The notes under the pieces: generated by a model
Seen by the model: the letters and a program-made list of their open reading frames with translations, nothing else
Database searches by the model: none
What the model was told of the DNA's origin: nothing
Translations under genes and position numbers: made by a program
Shown: positions 16,256-22,438 of the stretch, one piece after another
Numbering within the stretch: the first letter of the stretch is position 1
Layout: each line of letters starts with the position of its first letter
Source of the DNA: an uncultured Polaribacter sp.
Lineage (GTDB): Bacteria > Bacteroidota > Bacteroidia > Flavobacteriales > Flavobacteriaceae
Assembly (NCBI GenBank): GCA_937936695.1
Contig: CALHCK010000129.1
Span: forward strand, 1-35,613
Reading direction: 5' to 3'
Length of the DNA: 35,613 bases

Positions 16256-17140
16256 TTGGTAAACGCATTTTTAGAATACCTGTCTTACGAGAAAAAATAT
16301 TCTGTAAATACAGTGGTAGCTTACAGGAAAGATTTAACATCTTTTGTTGATTTTTTATTGACCGAATATGATCAAGAGAATTTACTAGAGGTTAATTATA
16401 GTCAAATTAGAAGTTGGATTGTTTCTTTAGTAGAACTTAAGGTGTCTAATAGAACAGTTAATAGAAAAGTAAGTGCGTTAAAGAGTTTTTATAAATTTCT
16501 TCAAAAAACAAATCAAATTCAAATCAATCCTTTAGCAAAACATAAATCATTAAAAGTTCAAAGTAAGGTTCAGGTACCTTTTAATCAGCAAGAAATTAAT
16601 AAAGTTATCAATCTTATAGAGGTTAAAGAAGATTTTGTTGCTCTTAGAGATAAATTAATAGTAGAGTTTTTTTATTCTACCGGTATTAGAAGAAACGAGC
16701 TAATAAATATTAAAGAAAAAGATATCAATGTTTTTGATAAAACTATAAAAGTTTTAGGAAAAAGAAATAAAGAACGATTTGTACCTCTCTTGGGATCTGT
16801 AAAAGAAACTTTAAAAAAGTATTTAGCTTTAAAAAAAGACATACCTAATAAAGTAGAATTTTTATTTATAACAGAGAAAGGAAATAAAATATATGAAACA
16901 CTTGTTTACAGAATTATAAATTCTTATTTTGGGAGTGTCTCAACTAAGCAAAAGAAGAGTCCTCATATTTTAAGGCATTCTTTTGCAACACACCTTTTAA
17001 ACGAAGGAGCAGATTTAAATTCAGTTAAAGAATTGTTAGGGCATTCATCTTTAGCTTCAACTCAAGTCTATACTTATAATAGTTTAGATGCTATAAAAAA
17101 AGTGTATAACAAAGCTCACCCTAAGAGCGCAAAAAATTAA
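16256..17140 (+). CDS. xerC: Tyrosine recombinase, XerC/XerD type
   Basis: Site-specific recombinase of 294 residues; family members resolve chromosome dimers at dif with FtsK. The N-terminal SAM-like domain covers residues 1-90 (FLEYLSYEKKYSVNTVVAYR). The catalytic set is complete, numbered from the TTG at 16256: R145 in STGIRRNEL, K169 in VLGKRNKER, H237 and R240 in HILRHSFATHLL, H263 in LLGHSSL and nucleophile Y272 in QVYTY. No ATG is available; codons upstream of 16256 run through the rpsU terminator, so TTG 16256 is preferred. The hibernation-factor gene follows after eight bases. Housekeeping XerC fits the position beside translation genes better than a mobile integrase, but XerC and XerD cannot be firmly separated here. 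Confidence 0.9.
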   Translation: MVNAFLEYLSYEKKYSVNTVVAYRKDLTSFVDFLLTEYDQENLLEVNYSQIRSWIVSLVELKVSNRTVNRKVSALKSFYKFLQKTNQIQINPLAKHKSLKVQSKVQVPFNQQEINKVINLIEVKEDFVALRDKLIVEFFYSTGIRRNELINIKEKDINVFDKTIKVLGKRNKERFVPLLGSVKETLKKYLALKKDIPNKVEFLFITEKGNKIYETLVYRIINSYFGSVSTKQKKSPHILRHSFATHLLNEGADLNSVKELLGHSSLASTQVYTYNSLDAIKKVYNKAHPKSAKN

Positions 17141-17148
17141 AAATAAAT

Positions 17149-17457
17149 ATGAAAGTATTCACACAGTCAGTAAATTTTAATGCAGATAAAGAGTTAATCA
17201 TCTTTGTAGAAGAAAAAGTAGCAACATTAGAGAAGTTTCATGATAAGATAGTAGATGCAGAAGTTTTCTTAAAGGTTCAAAATACAAGTGATAAAGAAAA
17301 TAAGGTAACAGAAATAAAAATAAACATTCCAGGAAGCGAGTTAATAGTTAAAAGAGAAACCAAGTCTTTTGAGGAAGGAGTGAGTTCTGCTGTAGATAAT
17401 TTAAAGAGACAACTTAAAAAATCAAAAGAAAAACACCGTGATTCCCTTATTTCATAG
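17149..17457 (+). CDS. hpf: Ribosome hibernation-promoting factor, short form (HPF/RaiA)
   Basis: A 102-residue protein of the sigma-54 modulation/S30Ae family, which binds the 30S decoding region in stationary phase. It starts MKVFTQSVNFNADKELIIFV and shows the beta-alpha-beta-beta-beta-alpha layout with a basic C-terminal helix (NLKRQLKKSKEKHR). It lacks the long C-terminal dimerisation domain, so it is a short type. It lies eight bases after the recombinase gene and shares its transcript. It could be named raiA or hpf; the sequence alone does not decide. Confidence 0.92.
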   Translation: MKVFTQSVNFNADKELIIFVEEKVATLEKFHDKIVDAEVFLKVQNTSDKENKVTEIKINIPGSELIVKRETKSFEEGVSSAVDNLKRQLKKSKEKHRDSLIS

Positions 17458-17518
17458 GCTTTCTAAAAAAAAAATCAAAAAAAATCAAAAAAAGTTTTTT
17501 TAAACTAAAAAAAGGTCT

Positions 17519-17526
17519 TAAATTTG
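17519..17526 (+). promoter_or_regulatory. -7 promoter element of the tRNA-tuf operon
   Basis: TAAATTTG matches TAnnTTTG exactly and is followed by C, as at the rpsU and tRNA-Ser promoters. The -33 zone is a T run. The predicted transcript start (about 17530) falls in the first arm of the hairpin at 17527-17550. Confidence 0.6.
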
Positions 17527-17555
17527 CAATCCGTTAGCAATAACGGATTGTTTTT
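17527..17555 (+). terminator. Hairpin with GCAA tetraloop and T tract at the start of the tRNA-tuf operon
   Basis: Perfect 10-bp stem (17527-17536 with 17541-17550) capped by GCAA (17537-17540) and followed by TTTTT (17551-17555). It has the shape of an intrinsic terminator for recombinase-hpf transcripts, yet begins right behind the -7 element of the next operon. It could act as a terminator, as a 5' stabiliser of the tRNA-tuf transcript, or as an early attenuator. Confidence 0.7.
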
Positions 17556-17564
17556 ACATCAAAA

Positions 17565-17638
17565 GCCGATGTAGCTCAGCTGGCTAGAGCAGCTGATTTG
17601 TAATCAGCAGGTCGTGGGTTCGAGTCCCTCCATTGGCT
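17565..17638 (+). tRNA. tRNA-Thr (UGU)
   Basis: Cloverleaf with acceptor GCCGATG/CATTGGC, D-arm TAGCTCAG, anticodon loop TTTGTAA (anticodon TGT), T-arm GGGTTCGAGTCCC, discriminator T, no encoded CCA. First of four tRNAs upstream of tuf. Confidence 0.97.
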
Positions 17639-17677
17639 CAAAGAAAAAACAAAAGTTCATTAAAATAGTAAATTAAA

Positions 17678-17759
17678 GGGGAGATACTCAAGCGGCCAAC
17701 GAGGACGGACTGTAACTCCGTTGACTATGTCTTCGCAGGTTCGAATCCTGCTCTCCCCA
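17678..17759 (+). tRNA. tRNA-Tyr (GUA)
   Basis: Class II tRNA with a long variable arm (TGACTATGTCTTCG region), acceptor GGGGAGA/TCTCCCC, anticodon loop CTGTAAC (anticodon GTA), discriminator A, no encoded CCA. Confidence 0.97.
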
Positions 17760-17771
17760 CAATTTACATTT

Positions 17772-17844
17772 GCGAAAGTAGCTCAGTTGGTAGAGCGTCA
17801 GCCTTCCAAGCTGAATGTCGCCGGTTCGAACCCGGTCTTTCGCT
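17772..17844 (+). tRNA. tRNA-Gly (UCC)
   Basis: Acceptor GCGAAAG/CTTTCGC, anticodon stem TCAGC/GCTGA with loop CTTCCAA (anticodon TCC), T-arm CCGGTTCGAACCCGG, discriminator T, no encoded CCA. Confidence 0.97.
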
Positions 17845-17865
17845 CAAGATTCAAGTCCAACAAAA

Positions 17866-17938
17866 GCCGGTGTAGCTCAGTTGGTAGAGCGCATCCTTGG
17901 TAGGGATGAGGTCACGGGTTCAAATCCCGTCATTGGCT
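17866..17938 (+). tRNA. tRNA-Thr (GGU)
   Basis: Acceptor GCCGGTG/CATTGGC (with two G-U pairs), anticodon stem CATCC/GGATG with loop TTGGTAG (anticodon GGT), T-arm GGGTTCAAATCCC, discriminator T. It is the last tRNA before tuf, 63 bases upstream of its ATG. Confidence 0.97.
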
Positions 17939-18001
17939 CACTTACAATAATGGATCATTAGACATTAAATATATTTAAACTAAGAATTAAAATTAATAAT
18001 C

Positions 18002-19189
18002 ATGGCAAAAGGAACTTTTGACCGTTCGAAACCACACTTAAATATTGGTACTATCGGACACGTAGATCACGGTAAAACAACTTTAACTGCTGCTATAACT
18101 AAAGTTTTAGCTGATGCAGGATTATCAGAAGCAAGAGATTTTGATCAAATCGATAACGCTCCAGAAGAAAAAGAAAGAGGTATTACTATTAATACTTCGC
18201 ACGTAGAATATCAGACTGCTAATCGTCACTATGCTCACGTTGACTGTCCAGGTCACGCGGATTACGTAAAGAACATGGTAACGGGTGCTGCTCAGATGGA
18301 TGGTGCAATTTTAGTTGTTGCTGCTACAGATGGTCCAATGCCACAGACTAGAGAGCATATCTTATTAGGTCGTCAGGTAGGAATTCCTCGTATCGTTGTT
18401 TTCTTAAACAAAGTTGATATGGTTGATGATGAAGAGTTATTAGAGTTAGTTGATATGGAGGTTAGAGAATTATTATCTTTCTATGATTATGATGGAGATA
18501 ATGGTCCTGTAGTTTCAGGTTCTGCTTTAGGAGCTTTAAATGGTGAGCAAAAATGGGTTGATACAGTAATGGAATTAATGGAAGCTTGTGATTCTTGGAT
18601 CGAAGAGCCGTTAAGAGAGGTTGATAAGGATTTCTTAATGCCAATTGAAGATGTATTCTCAATTACAGGTCGTGGTACTGTTGCTACTGGTCGTATAGAG
18701 ACTGGTATTGCTAACACTGGTGATGCTGTTGATATTATTGGTATGGGTGCTGAGAAATTAGCTTCAACTATTACTGGTATTGAAATGTTTCGTCAAATCT
18801 TAGATAGAGGTGAGGCTGGTGATAATGCAGGTATCTTATTAAGAGGTATTGCAAAAGAAGATATTAAAAGAGGAATGGTAATCTGTAAGCCAGGTTCTGT
18901 AACTCCACACGCTAAGTTTAAAGCTGAGGTGTATGTATTAAAGAAAGAAGAAGGTGGTCGTCACACTCCTTTCCATAATAACTACCGTCCACAGTTTTAT
19001 GTAAGAACTACAGATGTAACTGGTACTATTAACTTACCTGACGGTGTAGAAATGGTAATGCCAGGAGATAACTTAACAATTACTGTTGATTTAATTCAAC
19101 CAATTGCATTAAACTTAGGTTTACGTTTTGCTATCCGTGAAGGAGGAAGAACTGTAGGTGCAGGTCAAGTTACTGAGATTTTAGACTAA
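18002..19189 (+). CDS. tuf: Elongation factor Tu
   Basis: GTPase of 395 residues that delivers aminoacyl-tRNA to the ribosome. The GTP-binding motifs are G1 GHVDHGKTT, G2 RGITIN, G3 DCPGHADY and G4 NKVD; domains 2 and 3 follow, ending in GRTVGAGQVTEILD. The gene lies behind four tRNA genes, as in the thrU-tyrU-glyT-thrT-tufB cluster of Escherichia coli, and the leader is A-rich without a Shine-Dalgarno. A hairpin and tRNA-Trp follow. No second tuf copy is in the window. Confidence 0.99.
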   Translation: MAKGTFDRSKPHLNIGTIGHVDHGKTTLTAAITKVLADAGLSEARDFDQIDNAPEEKERGITINTSHVEYQTANRHYAHVDCPGHADYVKNMVTGAAQMDGAILVVAATDGPMPQTREHILLGRQVGIPRIVVFLNKVDMVDDEELLELVDMEVRELLSFYDYDGDNGPVVSGSALGALNGEQKWVDTVMELMEACDSWIEEPLREVDKDFLMPIEDVFSITGRGTVATGRIETGIANTGDAVDIIGMGAEKLASTITGIEMFRQILDRGEAGDNAGILLRGIAKEDIKRGMVICKPGSVTPHAKFKAEVYVLKKEEGGRHTPFHNNYRPQFYVRTTDVTGTINLPDGVEMVMPGDNLTITVDLIQPIALNLGLRFAIREGGRTVGAGQVTEILD

Positions 19190-19215
19190 TTAATAGTCGA
19201 GAAATTATAAATATA

Positions 19216-19247
19216 AAAGGTGTTCCGATAAAAATTGGGACACCTTT
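19216..19247 (+). terminator. Hairpin after tuf
   Basis: An 11-bp stem (19216-19226 with 19237-19247, one G-T pair) with a 10-base loop. Only a short TTT follows, so it is a weak terminator, an attenuator or a processing site before tRNA-Trp rather than a full stop. Confidence 0.5.
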
Positions 19248-19265
19248 ATAAATGAAATATTATAA

Positions 19266-19338
19266 ACGGGTTTAGCTCAGTTGGTAGAGCACTGGTCTCC
19301 AAAACCAGGTGTCGGGGGTTCGAGTCCCTCAATCCGTG
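19266..19338 (+). tRNA. tRNA-Trp (CCA)
   Basis: Acceptor ACGGGTT/AATCCGT, anticodon stem CTGGT/ACCAG with loop CTCCAAA (anticodon CCA), T-arm GGGGGTTCGAGTCCCTC, discriminator G. It lies directly ahead of secE, a common bacterial arrangement. Confidence 0.97.
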
Positions 19339-19356
19339 CAAAATTTACAATTTAGG

Positions 19357-19554
19357 ATGAAATTTATACAATATATAAAAGATTCTTTTGAAGAATTAAG
19401 TGAGAATATGACTTGGATTTCAAAAGAAGATGCTCAAAAAACTACTGTAACAGTTGCTGTTTTTACAATTTTATTTGCATTAGCAGTAGCAGGTATAGAT
19501 TTTGTTTTTCATTCTAGTTTAGATTACTTTTTTTCAATGTTTAAATCTAATTAA
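19357..19554 (+). CDS. secE: Preprotein translocase subunit SecE
   Basis: A 65-residue protein of the short single-span SecE type that clamps SecY in the inner membrane. It has an amphipathic N-terminus MKFIQYIKDSFEELSENMTW followed by a membrane helix (VAVFTILFALAVAGIDFVF). The frame extends upstream into tRNA-Trp, but the ATG at 19357 gives the family start. nusG begins two bases after its stop. Confidence 0.95.
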   Translation: MKFIQYIKDSFEELSENMTWISKEDAQKTTVTVAVFTILFALAVAGIDFVFHSSLDYFFSMFKSN

Positions 19555-19556
19555 TA

Positions 19557-20108
19557 ATGGCAGCTGATTCAGTAATGAAATGGTATGTTGTTAGAGCCAT
19601 TGGAGGACAAGAAAATAAAGTAAAAGCTTACATAGAAACTGAAATTTCTAGAGTAGGATTGTCTGATTATGTTAGTCAGGTAATCGTACCAACTGAAAAA
19701 GTTGTACAAGTTAGAAATGGAAAGAAAGTAAACAGAGAAAGAGTTTACTTTCCTGGTTATATTATGGTAGAAGCTAACTTATCAGGAGAAGTACCACACG
19801 TAATTAAATCTATAACAGGAGTCATTGGTTTCTTAGGAGAAACTAAAGGAGGAGATCCTGTGCCTATGCGTAAATCAGAAGTGAACCGTATGTTAGGTAA
19901 AGTAGATGAATTGTCTATACAAGAAGAAAGCGTTGCTATACCTTATAATGTAGGAGAAACTGTAAAGGTTGTAGATGGACCTTTTAACGGTTTTGATGGT
20001 ACTATTGAGAAAGTAAATGAAGAAAAGCGTAAGCTAGAGGTAATGGTTAAGATTTTCGGAAGAAAAACACCATTAGAATTAAGCTATATGCAAGTAGAAA
20101 AGATATAA
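19557..20108 (+). CDS. nusG: Transcription termination/antitermination factor NusG
   Basis: A 183-residue protein with the NGN domain (KWYVVRAIGGQENKVKAYIE, then VYFPGYIMVE) and a C-terminal KOW domain (VKVVDGPFNGFDGTIEKVNE). It binds RNA polymerase and links it to Rho or the ribosome. The ATG at 19557 is two bases past the secE stop; a second in-frame ATG six codons on is possible but less likely. Confidence 0.98.
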   Translation: MAADSVMKWYVVRAIGGQENKVKAYIETEISRVGLSDYVSQVIVPTEKVVQVRNGKKVNRERVYFPGYIMVEANLSGEVPHVIKSITGVIGFLGETKGGDPVPMRKSEVNRMLGKVDELSIQEESVAIPYNVGETVKVVDGPFNGFDGTIEKVNEEKRKLEVMVKIFGRKTPLELSYMQVEKI

Positions 20109-20183
20109 TTGTTACACAAATATATATTTATTAAGAAAAGTTTTAAGCTTCCAAATTAAAACAATTCACAAAACATTTTTAAA

Positions 20184-20621
20184 ATGGCAAAAGAAGTTAG
20201 TAAAGTAGTTAAGTTACAAGTAAGGGGAGGCGCAGCGAATCCATCGCCGCCGGTTGGACCCGCTTTAGGAGCTGCTGGTGTTAACATTATGGAGTTCTGT
20301 AAACAGTTTAATGCAAGAACGCAAGACAAACAAGGTAAAGTATTACCAGTTGTTATTACTGTTTTCAAAGACAAATCATTTGATTTTGTTGTAAAAACTC
20401 CTCCTGCAGCAGTTCAGTTACTAGAAGCGGCCAAAATTAAAAAAGGTTCCGGAGAACCAAACAGAAAGAAAGTAGCATCAGTTACTTGGGATCAAATTAA
20501 AGTTATTGCAGAAGACAAGATGGCAGATTTAAATGCTTTCGAAGTATCATCAGCAATGAGAATGATTGCAGGTACAGCACGTTCTATGGGATTAACAGTA
20601 AAAGGTGATGCACCAGCATAA
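20184..20621 (+). CDS. rplK: Large ribosomal subunit protein uL11
   Basis: A 145-residue L11 that forms the GTPase-associated centre with 23S rRNA. It shows KLQVRGGAANPSPPVGPALG followed by GVNIMEFCKQFNA, and the C-terminal RNA-binding domain with GTARSMGLTVKG. Codons 15-26 use GGC, GCG, TCG, CCG, CCG and CCC, unlike the AT-rich codons of the rest of the gene, and form a hairpin at 20229-20251. rplA follows after 20 bases. Confidence 0.99.
   Translation: MAKEVSKVVKLQVRGGAANPSPPVGPALGAAGVNIMEFCKQFNARTQDKQGKVLPVVITVFKDKSFDFVVKTPPAAVQLLEAAKIKKGSGEPNRKKVASVTWDQIKVIAEDKMADLNAFEVSSAMRMIAGTARSMGLTVKGDAPA
20229..20251 (+). other. GC-rich hairpin inside the rplK coding region
   Basis: GGCG (20229-20232) pairs with CGCC (20248-20251) and GCGA (20235-20238) with TCGC (20244-20247), with a two-base CA bulge and an ATCCA loop. 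An SD-like AAGGGGAGG lies at its foot (20222-20230). Function unknown. Confidence 0.45.
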
Positions 20622-20641
20622 ACTTTATAAAAAGTAGTAAA

Positions 20642-21331
20642 ATGGCAAAATTAACAAAAAAGCAAAAAGAAGCTCACGCAAAGTTGGATAGCTCTAAATC
20701 TTATGATTTAGCTGCTGCTTCATCGCTAGTCAAAGACATTACTAATGTAAAGTTCGATGCTTCAGTAGATTTAGCAATTCGTTTAGGAGTAGATCCTAGA
20801 AAAGCTAATCAAATGGTAAGAGGTGTAGTAACTTTACCTCATGGTACTGGTAAAGATGTAAAAGTTTTAGCATTAGTAACTCCAGATAAAGAAGCAGAAG
20901 CTACAGCAGCAGGTGCAGATTATGTAGGGTTAGATGAATTCCTTCAGAAAATTAAAGGAGGATGGACTGATGTAGATGTAATTATTACAATGCCTAGTGT
21001 AATGGGTAAATTAGGTCCTTTAGGAAGAATTTTAGGTCCAAGAGGTTTAATGCCTAACCCTAAAACAGGTACTGTAACAATGGATGTTGCAAAAGCTGTA
21101 CAAGATGTAAAAGCTGGTAAAATTGACTTTAAAGTTGATAAAACAGGTATTGTGCATGCAGCAATTGGAAAAGTATCTTTTGATGCTAAGAAAATTGAAG
21201 AAAATGCAAACGAGTTAATACAAACAATTATTAAATTGAAACCAACAACTGCAAAAGGAACGTATGTAAAAAGCGTTTTTATGTCTAGTACAATGAGTCC
21301 TAGTATTGCTGTTGAGGTAAAATCTGTTTAA
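20642..21331 (+). CDS. rplA: Large ribosomal subunit protein uL1
   Basis: A 229-residue L1, the protein of the mobile L1 stalk at the E site and, in many bacteria, the repressor of its own L11-L1 mRNA. Conserved segments are VRGVVTLPHGTGK, GADYVGLDEF and GPLGRILGPRGLMPNPKTGT. It starts 20 bases after rplK; rplJ follows after 19 bases. Confidence 0.99.
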   Translation: MAKLTKKQKEAHAKLDSSKSYDLAAASSLVKDITNVKFDASVDLAIRLGVDPRKANQMVRGVVTLPHGTGKDVKVLALVTPDKEAEATAAGADYVGLDEFLQKIKGGWTDVDVIITMPSVMGKLGPLGRILGPRGLMPNPKTGTVTMDVAKAVQDVKAGKIDFKVDKTGIVHAAIGKVSFDAKKIEENANELIQTIIKLKPTTAKGTYVKSVFMSSTMSPSIAVEVKSV

Positions 21332-21350
21332 TACGTTAAAACTTATAATT

Positions 21351-21866
21351 ATGACTAGAGAAGATAAATCACAAGTAATACAAGATTTAACAACAGTATT
21401 AGCAGATACTAACACGTTGTATTTAGCAGATATATCTGGACTTGATGCACAAACTACGTCTAATTTACGTAGAGCTTGTTTTAAAGCAGGTATTCAATTA
21501 TCAGTTGTTAAAAATACATTACTTGCAAAAGCAATGGAGGCTTCAGATAAAGATTTCGGAGACCTTCCAACAACATTAAAAGGTAACACTTCAATGTTAA
21601 TAGCTGAGGCTGCAAATGCACCAGCAAAATTAATCAAAGAATTCAGAAAAAAATCTGACAAGCCTTTATTGAAAGGAGCTTATGCAGAAGAATCTGTTTA
21701 TATTGGAGATGATCAATTAGATGCTTTAGTAGATATTAAATCTAGAGAAGAACTTATTGGAGAAATCATCGGATTGTTACAATCACCAGCTAAAAATGTT
21801 GTTTCAGCATTACAATCAGGTGGTCAAACACTTTCAGGTATTATTAAAACATTATCTGAAAAATAA
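21351..21866 (+). CDS. rplJ: Large ribosomal subunit protein uL10
   Basis: A 171-residue L10, the base of the ribosomal stalk that carries L7/L12 dimers. The N-terminal domain has LYLADISGLDAQTTSNLRRA and VVKNTLLAKAM; the C-terminal helix that binds L7/L12 covers about residues 135-171. rplL follows after 48 bases. Confidence 0.98.
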   Translation: MTREDKSQVIQDLTTVLADTNTLYLADISGLDAQTTSNLRRACFKAGIQLSVVKNTLLAKAMEASDKDFGDLPTTLKGNTSMLIAEAANAPAKLIKEFRKKSDKPLLKGAYAEESVYIGDDQLDALVDIKSREELIGEIIGLLQSPAKNVVSALQSGGQTLSGIIKTLSEK

Positions 21867-21914
21867 TTACGCGCACAAATAAAACTATAATAAACAAAAT
21901 TAAAAACAAGTAAA

Positions 21915-22292
21915 ATGGCAGATTTAAAAGATTTCGCAGAACAATTAGTTAACTTAACAGTAAAAGAAGTTAATGAATTAGCTACTATCTTAAAAGATGA
22001 GTATGGTATAGAGCCAGCAGCAGCAGCAGTAGCTGTAGCAGGTCCAGCAGCAGGTGGTGCTGATGGTGGTGCTGATGAGCAAACTGAATTTGATGTAATC
22101 TTAAAAGCAGCAGGTGGTTCTAAATTAGCTGTTGTAAAATTAGTTAAAGAATTAACTGGTTTAGGATTAAAAGAAGCTAAAGGTATTGTAGATAGCGCTC
22201 CTGCAGCAGTAAAAGAAGGTGTATCTAAAGATGAGGCTGAAGGTCTTAAAAAGTCTTTAGAAGAAGCTGGAGCTGAAGTAGAGCTTAAGTAA
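21915..22292 (+). CDS. rplL: Large ribosomal subunit protein bL12 (L7/L12)
   Basis: A 125-residue acidic stalk protein. It has an N-terminal dimerisation domain (LVNLTVKEVNELATILKDEY), a flexible Ala/Gly hinge (PAAAAVAVAGPAAGGADGGA) and a C-terminal factor-binding domain (KLAVVKLVKELTGLGLKEAK, then VDSAPAAVKEGV). Two hairpins lie between its stop and rpoB. Confidence 0.99.
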   Translation: MADLKDFAEQLVNLTVKEVNELATILKDEYGIEPAAAAVAVAGPAAGGADGGADEQTEFDVILKAAGGSKLAVVKLVKELTGLGLKEAKGIVDSAPAAVKEGVSKDEAEGLKKSLEEAGAEVELK

Positions 22293-22301
22293 GCTATTAG
22301 T

Positions 22302-22326
22302 CCCGATTTCCAAATATAGAAACGGG
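22302..22326 (+). other. First hairpin of the rplL-rpoB spacer
   Basis: CCCG (22302-22305) pairs with CGGG (22323-22326) and TTTC (22307-22310) with GAAA (22319-22322), with one bulged A and an eight-base loop. No T run follows. It sits 9 bases after the rplL stop. Confidence 0.45.
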
Positions 22327-22338
22327 AAAACAAATTTA

Positions 22339-22377
22339 GGTTTAGGTACTAAGAACAGTTGTTCTTAGTCCTAAACC
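22339..22377 (+). terminator. Long hairpin of the rplL-rpoB spacer (probable attenuator or processing site)
   Basis: A 17-bp stem (22339-22356 with 22361-22377) with one bulged T (22347) and an AGTT loop, followed by ATTTTG. In Escherichia coli the same spacer holds an attenuator that lowers rpoBC relative to ribosomal protein transcription, and an RNase III site. The short T run here suggests partial termination or processing. Confidence 0.7.
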
Positions 22378-22438
22378 ATTTTGTGTATATATTCGTTCTT
22401 TATTTTAATTCAGATTTTAATCAAAAAAATATTCTCTT

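Noticed and set aside
16256..17140. Recombinase as the integrase of a mobile element
   Set aside because: No att repeats, cargo or phage genes flank it. It is co-directional and eight bases from hpf among housekeeping genes, and the protein has XerC/D length.
17458..17518. A-rich tract with repeated ATCAAAAAAA after hpf as a regulatory repeat
   Set aside because: Low-complexity A/T sequence ahead of a promoter; no stable structure beyond an A/T pairing was seen.
17721..17903. Open frame of 60 codons across three tRNA genes
   Set aside because: It lies inside tRNA-Tyr, tRNA-Gly and tRNA-Thr sequence and has no protein-like features; the cloverleaves explain the bases.
21824..22333. 169-codon minus-strand frame opposite rplL
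   Set aside because: Shadow of the Ala/Gly-rich rplL codons (translation rich in Ala, Ser, Pro). rplL itself is unambiguous.
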